Assembly (NCBI GenBank): GCA_964523405.1
Contig: CAZGAQ010000014.1
Location: forward strand, 1-64,000
DNA length: 64,000 bases
Direction: 5' to 3'
DNA from: CAZGAQ01 sp964523405
GTDB taxonomy: Bacteria > Planctomycetota > Phycisphaerae > UBA1845 > Fen-1342
Positions within the stretch are counted from its first letter, which is position 1, and each line of letters starts with the position of its first letter. Positions 41,719 through 51,269 of this stretch are shown here, piece by piece. Made by a program: the position numbers and the translations under genes. The notes beneath the pieces are model-generated. The model ran no database searches and had not been told where the DNA came from. It saw nothing but the letters and a program-made list of their open reading frames with translations.

Positions 41719-43184
41719 GACCGGCTCCCGCGCGCTGCCGCCTCCCGCGACGTCAGCCAGTCGCCGGCCGCGACCAGCGCCAGCAGCAGCCACCACTCCT
41801 TCTGATAGGCCGCGTGGATCAACACCGCGCTGGCGGCGAAGACGATTACGCTCACCCCCAACGACTCGTACGTCAGCGCCAGCACGCGCGTGGACGCGCG
41901 CCGCCGGGCCCGCTCCGCCGCCCGCCAGCCCAGCACGACCAGCAGCACCAGCAGGACCACGCCCTGCAGCCCCAGTTCCGCCAGCGCCTGCACGTACATG
42001 TTGTGCGCGGCGATCGCTTCGATCCGCAGCGTATCGGACACGCGCTCCGCGTAGTAGCGGACGTTCTCCTCGAAGTTACCCGGCCCCACCCCCGTGGCCA
42101 TATGATCGCGGAACATCCACCAGCCCACCAGCTGCTGACCGATCCGCGTCACGCTCGACGCGCTGTGCGTGTAATCGAAGATCGAGACGATGCGCGTCTT
42201 GAGCGTGTCCGGCCACGCCGGCACCGTCAGCAGCGCGATTCCCGCGAGACAGGCGAGTAGCAACGGCCCCCCGCGCCGCCGCACGAGGATCAGCGCCGCC
42301 CCGAGGACGACCGCCAGGTACCCCATGCGCGAGTACGTGACCACCACGCCCGCCACCTGCACGGCGGCCGCTCCCGCCCATGCGAGCCGCGCCCAGCCGC
42401 GCGCCGTGATCCAGCAACGCACCAGCGTCAGCGGCAGTGCGATCGTCAGGTACAGCGCCAGCCAGACCGGGTGCGTAAACGGACCGGCTGCCCGGCGCAT
42501 CACGCCGACCTCCTCCTCACTCACATCGACGACCGTGCCGGCGAGTGGCTGCCAATCCTCCGATCCGACCGTGGCCCCGAAGCGCCGCTGCACGAGGGCA
42601 TACGCGGCCACCGCCGTCGCCACAATGATCCATACGGTAATCGCGGTCCACAGCCGCTGTGGCGTGCTGACCAGGTGCACCGTGATCAGGAAGAACGCCA
42701 CGATCGTGAAAAAGCGGACACACTCGCGCACGCTGTCTTTCGACGGATGCGCCATCGTCGCCACGAGCGTCACTCCACCCAGCAACAGCGTCAGTATACT
42801 CAGCGGATGCAGAAGCCGGCCCAGCACGATTGGCCGTCGACGGCCCAGCGTGTCCCAGATCAGGCCGGCAAACGTGGCAACGCCCGCCAGCTTCATGACG
42901 GATAGCGCCCCCGCGGCATTCGGATCGCCGATCATGCCGACCGTCTCGAACGGGAGACTGGCGATCAGCGCGAGCAGGCCGACGTACGGATTCCACAGGA
43001 TCACCACGCCGGCGCTCAGCCCCACCACGGCAACCGGGGCGCGATAGGAGTAGTTGACGATGCCCGCCGACAGCACGCTCGTCAACGCCACCACCACCAG
43101 CGCCACCAGCAGCCGCAGCCCCAGTGACGGGCCGTCCGCGCCCCTTGGGGCTGCGAGATTCGGGCTGTGCGGTTCGCCGGACAA
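41715..43184 (-). CDS. wzy: O-antigen/exopolysaccharide polymerase (Wzy/O-antigen ligase family)
   Basis: A 489-residue integral membrane protein with about 12 segments. The Wzy_C region includes VTYSRMGYLAVVLGAAL, a periplasmic loop with FRDHMATGVGPGNFEENVRYYAERV, and HNMYVQALAELGLQG with the conserved His-Asn. Proteins of this family either polymerise repeat units or ligate glycan to lipid; with a flippase next door, polymerase is more likely. It uses a TTG start with AGGAG 8 nt upstream. It lies 5 bp after a glycosyltransferase and overlaps the next. Confidence 0.85.
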   Translation of the reverse strand: MSGEPHSPNLAAPRGADGPSLGLRLLVALVVVALTSVLSAGIVNYSYRAPVAVVGLSAGVVILWNPYVGLLALIASLPFETVGMIGDPNAAGALSVMKLAGVATFAGLIWDTLGRRRPIVLGRLLHPLSILTLLLGGVTLVATMAHPSKDSVRECVRFFTIVAFFLITVHLVSTPQRLWTAITVWIIVATAVAAYALVQRRFGATVGSEDWQPLAGTVVDVSEEEVGVMRRAAGPFTHPVWLALYLTIALPLTLVRCWITARGWARLAWAGAAAVQVAGVVVTYSRMGYLAVVLGAALILVRRRGGPLLLACLAGIALLTVPAWPDTLKTRIVSIFDYTHSASSVTRIGQQLVGWWMFRDHMATGVGPGNFEENVRYYAERVSDTLRIEAIAAHNMYVQALAELGLQGVVLLVLLVVLGWRAAERARRRASTRVLALTYESLGVSVIVFAASAVLIHAAYQKEWWLLLALVAAGDWLTSREAAARGSRS

Positions 43185-43189
43185 GACCG

Positions 43190-44452
43190 CTACTCCTGGA
43201 CCACCGGTACCAGCTCGGCTGGCGCGCCGCGGCGCTGTTGGAGCAAACCCACGACCCGTTCGGCTTTGCGCTGCATGCAGTGGTTCCAGTCGTGCTCGCG
43301 GGCCACTTCGAGCCGCGCGGCGCGCCCGCCCTGCGGATCAGCTAGCGCGGCCGTGATCCGGGCCTCAAACTCTTCGACGCCACCGGCGATGCCGAGCACG
43401 TCCGCGAACGGCAAGGCGGCGGGCAGCGGCGCCGAAACGACGGGCTTACCGGTCGCGAGGTACTCCATCAGCTTCAGCGGCGTGATGGAACGGGTGAACT
43501 CGTTCAGCGCGTAGGGGATGATCCCCACGTCGAAGCCCCTCAGGTACGCCGGCAGGTCCGCCAGCCGCTTCTCGCCGAGCAAGTGCACGTTGGGCTGGCT
43601 GCGCAGCGGACCCGGGTCGAAACCCGGCCACAACCCGCCGATCAGCACGAAGCTCCAATCGGGGCGCCGTCGGGCAAGACCCTCAATCAGCGGCACATCG
43701 AAACGGCGCGCGTCTAGGTTGCCGTAGAAGCCGATGATCGGCGGCGCGATGCAGCGCAGGTCCGCAGGCACTCCCAGGTCCGGGTTCATGGCTTGGCTGT
43801 AGTGCTCGTAGTCCACCGGCCACGGCAGCATCGCGATGTTCGGATTGAGCGGCTGTCGCGTGGCGTGCATTTGCGCGTTGGGTACAAACACGACATCCGC
43901 GCGCCGGCACAGGCGCGCGTCCAGCTCACGCACGTACTGCCGCTTGCGCGGATTCGTCGTGAAACCCGCCGCTTCCTCCAGACATTCGTACACGGTCACC
44001 GGCGGCCGCAGGGCGTCCACGATGCCCACCGTGTTGAACTGATAGACCCATAGCAGCGGATCGACCAACCCCATCTGGCGCATTCCGTCACGCACCATGC
44101 GCAGATAGGTCCATTCGATCGAGCGCAGAATCGCGCGGCTGTACGGCTGAAACGGCAGGAAGAGCGGCGGCACGTGGTAGACGCCGAACGTGTCGCCGAA
44201 GCGTTCGAGTCGATGGAACGGGCGCCGCAGCGCCGCGCGGGCGCCGCGCTGGTGCAGCACGCTGGCGGCCGAGTCGGGCGGCTCCATGTACAGCACGCGG
44301 TTCTGCTGCGCAAGCCGCAAGGTCGTGCCGTGCACAACTGTGAAGTGTGCGTCCCAGCGCTGGTGCCCGAGGACGAGGATGTCGCGCCCCCTCAGCACCG
44401 TGCCGCACGGCGCAATGCGCTCCATCCAGTGCCGGGTCTCAGCGCTATTCAC
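43190..44452 (-). CDS. Glycosyltransferase family 1/4 protein
   Basis: A 420-residue GT-B enzyme. The GTG start at 44452 has a GGAGGG site 6 nt upstream and overlaps the flippase end by 8 nt. The N-terminal half has ILVLGHQRWDAHFTVVHGTT and PLLWVYQFNTVGIVDAL. The donor half has PPIIGFYGNLDARRFDVPLIEGLA, PNVHLLGEKRLADLPAYLRGFDVGIIPY, and RSITPLKLMEYLATGKPVVS, in which Lys and Glu replace the usual E-G-F/P block; this is common in WcaK/TuaH-like GTs. The protein likely adds one residue of the repeat unit on the cytoplasmic face. Confidence 0.86.
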   Translation of the reverse strand: MNSAETRHWMERIAPCGTVLRGRDILVLGHQRWDAHFTVVHGTTLRLAQQNRVLYMEPPDSAASVLHQRGARAALRRPFHRLERFGDTFGVYHVPPLFLPFQPYSRAILRSIEWTYLRMVRDGMRQMGLVDPLLWVYQFNTVGIVDALRPPVTVYECLEEAAGFTTNPRKRQYVRELDARLCRRADVVFVPNAQMHATRQPLNPNIAMLPWPVDYEHYSQAMNPDLGVPADLRCIAPPIIGFYGNLDARRFDVPLIEGLARRRPDWSFVLIGGLWPGFDPGPLRSQPNVHLLGEKRLADLPAYLRGFDVGIIPYALNEFTRSITPLKLMEYLATGKPVVSAPLPAALPFADVLGIAGGVEEFEARITAALADPQGGRAARLEVAREHDWNHCMQRKAERVVGLLQQRRGAPAELVPVVQE

Positions 44453-45773
44453 GTGCCGCCCTCCGCACCGTGCCCAGCTCACGCCACACGCCGACCAGCA
44501 ACACCAGCCCCAGCAGCACACGCGCGCCCAGGACGACCCACGCCGCACCAAGCGGCCCGGCCTGCGCGATCGCCACGTAGTGGCCGCCCGCGATGAGCAG
44601 CAACATGACGCCATCGAGCGCCGTGAGCAGGTGCGGCTTGCCGCGGGCGTAGTACAGGATGTGCAGCGGATGCGTGACCATGGCGAACAGCACGCCGAAG
44701 TACATGATCTTCAGCAGCGGCGCGATGCCGGCATATCCCGGCCCGACGATGCGCACCAGCACGCTGACGCCGGGGTCAATCAGGAAGTAGCCCGGCGCGA
44801 GCGGGAGCGCGAGCAGCAGCGAACTGGTCAGGGCACGGCGCACTTGCGCGCGCAACGCGCCCGGCGCCGTCTCGCTCGAAAACCCCGGCAGAAACACCGT
44901 CACCGCCGAGGCCGTTACCAGGTCGACAACCTGGATCAGCGCCAGGGCGGCCGCATACACCCCGACCGGCGGCCCCCCGCACATCCGGCCCAATAACAGC
45001 ACGTCCAGCCGCGAGTACAGCAGGTAGAACACGCTCGACAGGACCGTCCAGCGGGCGAAGCGCAGCATCGCGGGCACGGTCGCCGTATCCCAGCGCGGTC
45101 GCCAGGCGTAACGCGGCCCCAGCCACACCCCCAGCGCGGCCGCCCCGAAGAACCCCGCCGCCGTCGCCAGCATGAGGCTGTTCACGCCCAGCGCCCCGAC
45201 TGCGGCCGCACACGCCATCCCCGCCAGTTTCACGGCCCCGCTCGTGACCTGCACGAGCGCATACGGCCCAAACCGCGACTCGGACTGCAGCGCCGCGGAC
45301 ACAAACCCCCACAGCGAGGCCCCCGTCGCCCCCACGAACGCCAGCATCACCGGCACCGCGGAGGCCGACCCCGAGACCAGCACGCGCGTCAACGGCCCCG
45401 CCAGCCCCAGCCCGAGCACCAGGAGCAGCGCACAACTCGCCAGCTTGAGCCCGCACGCTGTGCCGAAGACCTGCGCGTGAACCTGCGCATCCCCCGCCGC
45501 ACGCCCCAGGCACACCGCCGTCTGATCCAGCCCCTTGCCCGTAAACTGCCAGACAACGTACAGCACCACCAGCGCAACCGACAGCACACCATACTGCTCC
45601 GGTCCCAGCGCATGCATGGCCCAGATGTTCGTGACAAACCCCAGCAGCGTCGCCCCGACATTGCCACCAAAGACAGTGAGGATCTTGGCCAGCGTCCCGG
45701 CCGAGCGGCCGGCCGGCTGAACCGGCAGAGCGCCGACAGCCGGCGCGCGGGCTTCGGCGGCAACCGGCATCAT
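44445..45773 (-). CDS. wzx: Polysaccharide flippase (Wzx, MOP superfamily)
   Basis: A 442-residue membrane protein with about 12-14 helices. It flips lipid-linked repeat units to the periplasm. The opening (TLAKILTVFGGNVGATLLGFVTNI) and GPEQYGVLSVALVVLYV are standard for RfbX/Wzx proteins; ARWTVLSSVFYLLYSRLDVLLLGRM contains the usual TM7 region with Arg and Asp. The ATG at 45773 overlaps the previous stop (ATGA). An Ala/Pro-rich N-terminal ~25 residues precede the first helix. Confidence 0.86.
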   Translation of the reverse strand: MMPVAAEARAPAVGALPVQPAGRSAGTLAKILTVFGGNVGATLLGFVTNIWAMHALGPEQYGVLSVALVVLYVVWQFTGKGLDQTAVCLGRAAGDAQVHAQVFGTACGLKLASCALLLVLGLGLAGPLTRVLVSGSASAVPVMLAFVGATGASLWGFVSAALQSESRFGPYALVQVTSGAVKLAGMACAAAVGALGVNSLMLATAAGFFGAAALGVWLGPRYAWRPRWDTATVPAMLRFARWTVLSSVFYLLYSRLDVLLLGRMCGGPPVGVYAAALALIQVVDLVTASAVTVFLPGFSSETAPGALRAQVRRALTSSLLLALPLAPGYFLIDPGVSVLVRIVGPGYAGIAPLLKIMYFGVLFAMVTHPLHILYYARGKPHLLTALDGVMLLLIAGGHYVAIAQAGPLGAAWVVLGARVLLGLVLLVGVWRELGTVRRAARE

Positions 45774-46450
45774 AAGTGGCGGTACACGCGCGCTGGAATG
45801 GCGAACCGGCGCTGCGTCAGCACCACGCCCAGCAGTCGCACCCCGGCTTCGTCCAGCAGCGCCGTGCTCTGGGCAATGAGCGGCAGGCGCGTCCGTCCAT
45901 ACCGCACGGCGAAAATGGCCCCGTCCGTGCAGCGCGCGAGCGTCGCCGCGCTCGCCGCCGGCCACAGCGGCGCCGTATCCACGAAAATCCACCCGTAGCG
46001 CGGACGTAGGCCGACCAGCAGCGCCCGCAGCGCCTGGGCATCCGCCAGGCGCGCCGGGTTGTAGGGGGCGTCACCGGCGGTCAGCACGTGCACGGCGGGA
46101 TTGTGCGGACTGGGGCGAATCGCCTCCTCGCAACGCACCCGCCCCACCAGCACGTCGGTCAGCCCCGGGCCGCGCGCTAGCCCCAGCAGCGTGTGCACCT
46201 GCGGCGCCATCGCGTGCGCGTCAATCACCAGCGCCGGACGGGTTTCATCCCCCGCCACGTCCGCCAGGTTCAGCGCCAGCGTCGTGCAGCCGTCGCCGGC
46301 CTGCGCACTCACAATCGCGCAGCTCCAGCACTCCTGCTCCGGCAGCAGCGGCACGACACGCTCAATGACCCGCACGCACGCCTGCACAAGTGCCTCCGGC
46401 GTACGGCCGCCCCCCAGCAGTCCTCGAAAACGCGGTCGCGTGCGCAGCAT
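45770..46450 (-). CDS. Degenerate CpsD/BY-kinase-like ATPase
   Basis: A 226-residue protein of the CpsD/CapB bacterial tyrosine kinase family, which normally partners the Wzz-like co-polymerase to control chain length. The fold is recognisable (WSCAIVSAQAGDGCTTLALNLADV; ALVIDAHAMAPQVHTLLGLARGPGLTDVL in pieces; YGWIFVDTAPL). The Walker A box reads GDGCTT: the catalytic Lys is Cys55. Walker A' has IDAHAMAP in place of the usual LIDAD-x-R-x-P, and there is no Tyr cluster at the C terminus. ATP binding and autophosphorylation are therefore unlikely; a scaffold role is inferred. AGGAGG precedes the ATG; the Wzz gene ends 15 bp upstream. Confidence 0.82.
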   Translation of the reverse strand: MLRTRPRFRGLLGGGRTPEALVQACVRVIERVVPLLPEQECWSCAIVSAQAGDGCTTLALNLADVAGDETRPALVIDAHAMAPQVHTLLGLARGPGLTDVLVGRVRCEEAIRPSPHNPAVHVLTAGDAPYNPARLADAQALRALLVGLRPRYGWIFVDTAPLWPAASAATLARCTDGAIFAVRYGRTRLPLIAQSTALLDEAGVRLLGVVLTQRRFAIPARVYRHL

Positions 46451-46465
46451 CGGACCACCTCCTGC

Positions 46466-47980
46466 TCAGCGGACCTGCGGAATGGAACCCAGCGCCCGCA
46501 AACCGGGCACGCGGGCCAGATCCTCCGGCCGCCGCACCGTCGTGTCGCAGGCTTCCAGCAGTGCACACGCCGCCAGCGCCAGCGCCAGCGCCGTCACGCC
46601 CGCCAGGGCCCGATTGCGCCACTTCGCGGGCCAGCCCGGTTCCCAGTTCGGCTGGGCCGGCGAAACCGCGCGCGCCTGCGCCTGCGTCGTATATTCCGCC
46701 GTCAGCGCATCCTCGGCCTTGCGCGCCAGAAACTTCACCATCTCCCCACTTTGCTCCTGGTCCCACACCAGTGCCTGGTACTCCGTGTTCAGCCGCGACA
46801 GCCGCCCCAATTCGTCCCGCAGACCCTGCAGCTTGGCCAGCAGTGCCTTCTTCAGGGACTCCGTGTCCGGCCCGGGCGGATCGTTCGGCTCCGCCCCGAC
46901 ACCCGCCAGACCGGCCGAAATCTGCCGGCGCAACTCCTCGACCGCGGCCCGCGCCGCCACGACCTTGGCGTGGTCCGGCTTGTACAGCGTCTCCAGCTCG
47001 GCCAGGTCGGACATCTTCGCCAGCAGTGCCGTCTGCGCGCGCAGCCCCAGATCCCGCTCGTTCGTCGCCTCCTGCCGCACCGCCTGCCACGTCGACAGCG
47101 TGCGGACCGACTCCTTCTGGCACACGTCCCAGTACGTGAGCTCCAGCATCGATAGCGTCTTCAGCGTCGCATCGACCTGTCCGTCAATGCTCGCGATCCG
47201 GTTCTCATCCTTGAAGTGCGCCAGGGCGTCGCGGGCCACATGCTGCTCCGGGCGCAGGATCGCGAGACGCTGCTCAATCGCCTCGAACGTGTCCCGCGCG
47301 CGCTGTTTGCGCATCGCGGTCTCGCTGGCCAGGTACACCTCCGCCAGCCGGTTGGCAATGTCCGCCGCCGCATTCGGATCACGGTCATGCACTACGATTT
47401 TGATGAGATCGGTGTTCAGCACGGGCTCGACGGCGACCGTCGCCGGCCGCTCCAGCTCGGCGAGCACTTCTTCGAAACGCGTCGGCGTGCGGGGCGCCGT
47501 GTACTGCCCCCCCAGGACGCGCTCGATCGCAAAACGCTTCGCGCCCTGCAGCGTATCGCGGATCGCCTCGCCCACGCGCGCAACCAGACCGTGCGCCCTG
47601 CCGCGCAAGTCGGGCGTAAACCGCGGCCGCTGATCCAGGCCCAGGTCCCGCGCGACCACCTCCAGGTTCGGGCGACGCAGGGCCAGCTCACTCTGCGTCT
47701 GCGTGATCTCGGACTTCTTGAAGACCAGCTTGTCGCGGGAAAAGGGCACGTCGAGTCCGACGGGCGCCTCGATGAGCAGGCTGGCCGTCGCCTCGAAGCT
47801 GGGATAGACATACCAGTTGGCGACCTCGCCACCCGCGATCATCGCCACGAGCAGACCCAGCACCAGCCTCCGCCGCCGATACCAGATGTCCGCCAGCCGG
47901 CGCAAGTCCACCCCACGCCGGCTTTCCACCGGCACCGCCGCGTCGAGTGGCTCCTTCGAGAGTTGCGCATCGGGTGTCAT
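46466..47980 (-). CDS. Wzz/GumC-like polysaccharide co-polymerase
   Basis: A 504-residue inner membrane protein with two transmembrane helices (about 40-60, WYRRRRLVLGLLVAMIAGG; and ~455-480, ALAGVTALALALAACALL) and a large periplasmic coiled-coil region between them. The N-terminal domain (YPSFEATASLLIEAPV) is the Wzz domain; ALRRPNLEVVARDLGL and NTDLIKIVVHDRDPNAAADIANRLAEVYL are family hallmarks. It sets chain length and links synthesis to the Wza exporter. It lacks the C-terminal kinase domain, which is a separate gene 15 bp downstream. The start ATG is not preceded by a strong ribosome binding site. Confidence 0.88.
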   Translation of the reverse strand: MTPDAQLSKEPLDAAVPVESRRGVDLRRLADIWYRRRRLVLGLLVAMIAGGEVANWYVYPSFEATASLLIEAPVGLDVPFSRDKLVFKKSEITQTQSELALRRPNLEVVARDLGLDQRPRFTPDLRGRAHGLVARVGEAIRDTLQGAKRFAIERVLGGQYTAPRTPTRFEEVLAELERPATVAVEPVLNTDLIKIVVHDRDPNAAADIANRLAEVYLASETAMRKQRARDTFEAIEQRLAILRPEQHVARDALAHFKDENRIASIDGQVDATLKTLSMLELTYWDVCQKESVRTLSTWQAVRQEATNERDLGLRAQTALLAKMSDLAELETLYKPDHAKVVAARAAVEELRRQISAGLAGVGAEPNDPPGPDTESLKKALLAKLQGLRDELGRLSRLNTEYQALVWDQEQSGEMVKFLARKAEDALTAEYTTQAQARAVSPAQPNWEPGWPAKWRNRALAGVTALALALAACALLEACDTTVRRPEDLARVPGLRALGSIPQVR

Positions 47981-48154
47981 GTTACGTCCACGGCCCCGCT
48001 CGCCGGCCGGAGGCCGCTCCGGAACCGAACGCCAGTGCCTGCGCTGACATCGTGCCGACTGTTGGCCCGTATGACCTGACGCTGCCGCGCAGCGCCGCGG
48101 TGACACACCCAGTCGCCGTGTGTTACGTTGAGTCTAGTCGGCCCAAGGCTGGAA

Positions 48155-49042
48155 TCAACCGACGCGCCCCAGGGCCGCCCCGCGCGGCGCCGTGCCGACG
48201 GTCTCGGCACACGCCGCCCGCGCGTCGTCCACCCGCAGTAGGTACACGTCCTGGGTCGGATTGCCCCGCGCCCCCTCGGGCAGAAAGTCGACCAACTCCC
48301 CCGGACGCGCCAGTCGCTCGCGCACGTAACGCTCCGACGCGAATGTCGTGCAGATGTTCTTGCCCGGCAGGTTCCGCCGCCGCACGACTAGTTCATGCGC
48401 GGCGAACCGCGCCTGCTCCTCCGCCGCGAGCCCGCCCAGGTACGACTCGCCGTGCAACGTGAAAAGGATGTGGCCGCCCGGCTTGCATACCCGCCGCAAT
48501 TCATCCAGCCAGGCTTCCTGCAGCGGCTCGTCCAGATGCGTGAACACCGACAGCGCGTAGACCAGATCGAACCGGCCCGTCTCATAGGGCAGTGGCGGCG
48601 CCAACTGGTTCAACTCGAAACGCGCCGGCCGCAGGTTCTCCCGACACCACGCAATCGGCAGCGGGTTGTAGTCGCTGCCGTGCATCTGCACGCCCCCGCG
48701 CCGGACGAAGTGTCGCAGCACCCGCCCGCACCCACAGCCGAAATCCAGCACATTCCCCAGTTGGCCGATGTCGATGCCGTGCCGGGCGAGCGCCTCCTCG
48801 ATCGCCGCCGCTCCGGCCTGCCCCAGCCGCAGGAACCACTCCACGCTGTACGACCCCGCCACCAGGTAGATCAGCCGGGCCGGCGGAATCGGCAGCCCGT
48901 CTGGCGCCCCCCGCCGTCGCACGCGCGCGTTGCCCAGCAGCGTCCCCGGCCGCGCCAGCGTCCCCAGGCCGCGCACTTCGTTCACCACCTCGATCAGCCC
49001 GGCCTGCTCACACCAGCCAATCAAACTGCGCTTAAGTGTCAT
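48155..49042 (-). CDS. Class I SAM-dependent methyltransferase
   Basis: A 295-residue enzyme. Motif I is VLDFGCGCGRVLRHF, followed by GSDYNPLPIAWC and FDLVYALSVFTHLDEPLQEAWLDELRRVCKPGGHIL, the standard Methyltransf_11/25 order. It likely adds a methyl group to a sugar or an amino-sugar of the exopolysaccharide. The start overlaps the end of the GT2 gene by 11 nt. The N-terminal ~80 residues are an extra helical region. Confidence 0.85.
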   Translation of the reverse strand: MTLKRSLIGWCEQAGLIEVVNEVRGLGTLARPGTLLGNARVRRRGAPDGLPIPPARLIYLVAGSYSVEWFLRLGQAGAAAIEEALARHGIDIGQLGNVLDFGCGCGRVLRHFVRRGGVQMHGSDYNPLPIAWCRENLRPARFELNQLAPPLPYETGRFDLVYALSVFTHLDEPLQEAWLDELRRVCKPGGHILFTLHGESYLGGLAAEEQARFAAHELVVRRRNLPGKNICTTFASERYVRERLARPGELVDFLPEGARGNPTQDVYLLRVDDARAACAETVGTAPRGAALGRVG

Positions 49043-49940
49043 GGAGCGCCTGCGTTCGCTCGGCCAGTGCCACCGGCGGTGCGGAGGCAAACCGGCCGAC
49101 CTCATGCTCGAGTATCCCCGGATTCCAGCGCAGACAAGAGCGCCAGTGTTTCCATGCGTAGCGGCACATCGAGCGGTAGTGCATGAACCGGTGCCGAGTG
49201 AAGAAGCCGTTGTACTTGCCGTCATCGAGATGATGCGTGATGACCGCTGCCGGCACATAGTGGATGTCCCAACCCCCCTGCCGGCAGCGCAGACACCAGT
49301 CGGCATCCTCGCAGTACATGAACATCCGGTCATCGAGCCCGCCCACCGCCCGCAGACATTCCCGCCGCATCAGAATCGCCGCCCCAAACAGCCAGTCCAC
49401 CGGCCGGCTCGCGTCGTGCGCCTCATCCGCCATCACATACTCCCGCGCTATCCGGCTGCCGCGCAGGAAGACGCGCAGGGGCGTCCGGCGCACCAGCACG
49501 GCCCCCACCGTCGGAAACCGCCGGCACGACAACTGCAGCCGCCCGTCCGGATAAACCAGCTTGGGCCCGCACGCCCCCACGTGCGGGTGCCGCTCCAGGT
49601 GCTCCACCAGCCGGTCAATCGCCCCCGGCTGAACCTCCGTATCCGGATTCAGCAGCATCGCGTAGCGCGCCGGTGAATCCAGGATCACCTGGTTATTGTT
49701 GGCCGCAAAGCCAAGTGCCCGCAGGTTCACGATCAGCCGGGTCTGCGGGAAACGCGCCCGCAGCAGCGCGGCAATTTGCGGCTCCCCAACGTTATCGACG
49801 ATGGCCACGTCCAGCCGGGCGGCCGTGTGCCGAAACAGCGCCGTCAGGCACGGCTCGAGAAAACGATAGTGCCGGTGACTGACGATCGCGACCGTCACGT
49901 CCGCGGGACCACGGCGTGTCAGCGGGGCGGCTGCGCTCAT
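49032..49940 (-). CDS. Glycosyltransferase family 2 (rhamnosyltransferase-like)
   Basis: A 302-residue GT-A enzyme. It has VAIVSHRHYRFLEPCL, AIVDNVGEP, NLRALGFAANNNQVI, and LLNPDTEVQPGAIDRLV with the DxD-like Asp. Then WLFGAAILMRRECLRAVGGLDDRMFMYCEDADWCLR holds the catalytic ED. The pattern matches WbbL-type rhamnosyltransferases. It starts at ATG 49940 with a GGGAG/AGGTG region upstream and lies 22 bp after a GT4 gene. Confidence 0.9.
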   Translation of the reverse strand: MSAAAPLTRRGPADVTVAIVSHRHYRFLEPCLTALFRHTAARLDVAIVDNVGEPQIAALLRARFPQTRLIVNLRALGFAANNNQVILDSPARYAMLLNPDTEVQPGAIDRLVEHLERHPHVGACGPKLVYPDGRLQLSCRRFPTVGAVLVRRTPLRVFLRGSRIAREYVMADEAHDASRPVDWLFGAAILMRRECLRAVGGLDDRMFMYCEDADWCLRCRQGGWDIHYVPAAVITHHLDDGKYNGFFTRHRFMHYRSMCRYAWKHWRSCLRWNPGILEHEVGRFASAPPVALAERTQALHDT

Positions 49941-49962
49941 GACACCTGCACTCCCTTCGCTC

Positions 49963-51204
49963 TCAAGAACGCCCGGCCTGCGCGACTTCCTCATACACCG
50001 CCAGCGTCGCGCGGGCCGTCTGTTCCCACGTAAACTGCGCCGCCCGCCTGAGTCCCCGGGCGCGCAACTGCTCCGCATACTTCGCGTCACCCAGCACCCG
50101 TTCCAGCGCGCCGGCGAACTCGTGCGGCAGGCGCGGGTCGGCCAGGATGCCACCGTCCCCAACCACCTCGGGGAGGCACGCCGCGGACGACGAAATGACC
50201 GGCGTGCCGCAGGCCATCGCCTCCAGCACCGGCAATCCGAAGCCCTCGTACAACGACGGAAACACGAACACCTCGGCCGCACAATAGTAGCGCGGCAATT
50301 CACCGTCTGGCACGAACCCGGCCCAGATCACGTCCTGCGCGTAACCGCTGCGCTGCAGCGCAGTGAAGATGGCCTCGTATTTGTACTTCGGCTTGCCAAC
50401 AATCAGCAGCTTGTGCGGCAACCCGGTGCGTCGCCGGAACTGCGCGTACGCTTCGATCAGCGTAGTCACGTTCTTTCGTGGCTGCAGCGTCCCCACGTAC
50501 AGAATGAACCCCGCCCCGGCCCGATGCCGCTGCGCCACCTCCGCTCGACAGGCCTCCCGATCCAGCACGCAATAGCGCGGATCCGCCGCTAGCGGAATCA
50601 CGGCGATGCGCCCCGGCTCCACACCATAGACCTGCACCAGATCGCGCCGCGTGTACTCCGTATCAGTGATGACGCGCTGCGCCCGCGCCAGGGCCCGCGG
50701 CACCAGCGCGCCGAGCAGCACCCGGTCGCGCCACGTGAAATACTCCGGCCGTACCGCGTAGGAAATATCGTGAACCGTCACAACTACCGGGCACGGGCAG
50801 AGCGGCGGCACAAAGTACTGCGTGTGCAACACATCCAGCCCGGCACGCCGCAGCGCCCACGGAAACCCGATGGGATGTCGGAGCCAGATCGACGCCGGCC
50901 GCACCTGCCGGAATTGCCAGCCTGCCAGGTCCGGAAACTGGCGCGCCACTTGCGCGGCGTCGCGGACAAAAACGCTATACCGATTTCTAGAGTCAATTTG
51001 CCCGAGACTGCGGATCAGACTGGCCAGGTAGCTTTCATCACCCGTGCGCTTACGCCCCAGGGTATCACCGTCGATGCCAACCCGGAGCGTACACTGCGCC
51101 ACACCTCCCGCCGGACCGTCCACTTCCCTGCCAACCCGTGCGTTGACGGCCACCGCCCGTGTGGTCGACCAGGTGTCGCGGTCTGGAGGTGTGGCGATCG
51201 TCAT
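49963..51204 (-). CDS. Glycosyltransferase family 4 protein
   Basis: A 413-residue GT-B enzyme (the N-terminal ~40 residues are unusual, and the true start may lie nearer LRVGIDGDTLG). It has HTQYFVPPLCPCPVVVTVHD, a donor domain starting FILYVGTLQPRKNVTTLIEAY, and FPSLYEGFGLPVLEAMACGTPVISS with an intact E-x7-E. The pattern is that of WbpZ/mannosyltransferase-type enzymes. It is part of the minus-strand series of glycan genes. Confidence 0.9.
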   Translation of the reverse strand: MTIATPPDRDTWSTTRAVAVNARVGREVDGPAGGVAQCTLRVGIDGDTLGRKRTGDESYLASLIRSLGQIDSRNRYSVFVRDAAQVARQFPDLAGWQFRQVRPASIWLRHPIGFPWALRRAGLDVLHTQYFVPPLCPCPVVVTVHDISYAVRPEYFTWRDRVLLGALVPRALARAQRVITDTEYTRRDLVQVYGVEPGRIAVIPLAADPRYCVLDREACRAEVAQRHRAGAGFILYVGTLQPRKNVTTLIEAYAQFRRRTGLPHKLLIVGKPKYKYEAIFTALQRSGYAQDVIWAGFVPDGELPRYYCAAEVFVFPSLYEGFGLPVLEAMACGTPVISSSAACLPEVVGDGGILADPRLPHEFAGALERVLGDAKYAEQLRARGLRRAAQFTWEQTARATLAVYEEVAQAGRS

Positions 51205-51269
51205 TCAACACCCGCTAACACCACAGTCGCGCTGCGCCGGCAACGCCCCCCCCCCCGGGGCCACCACGA

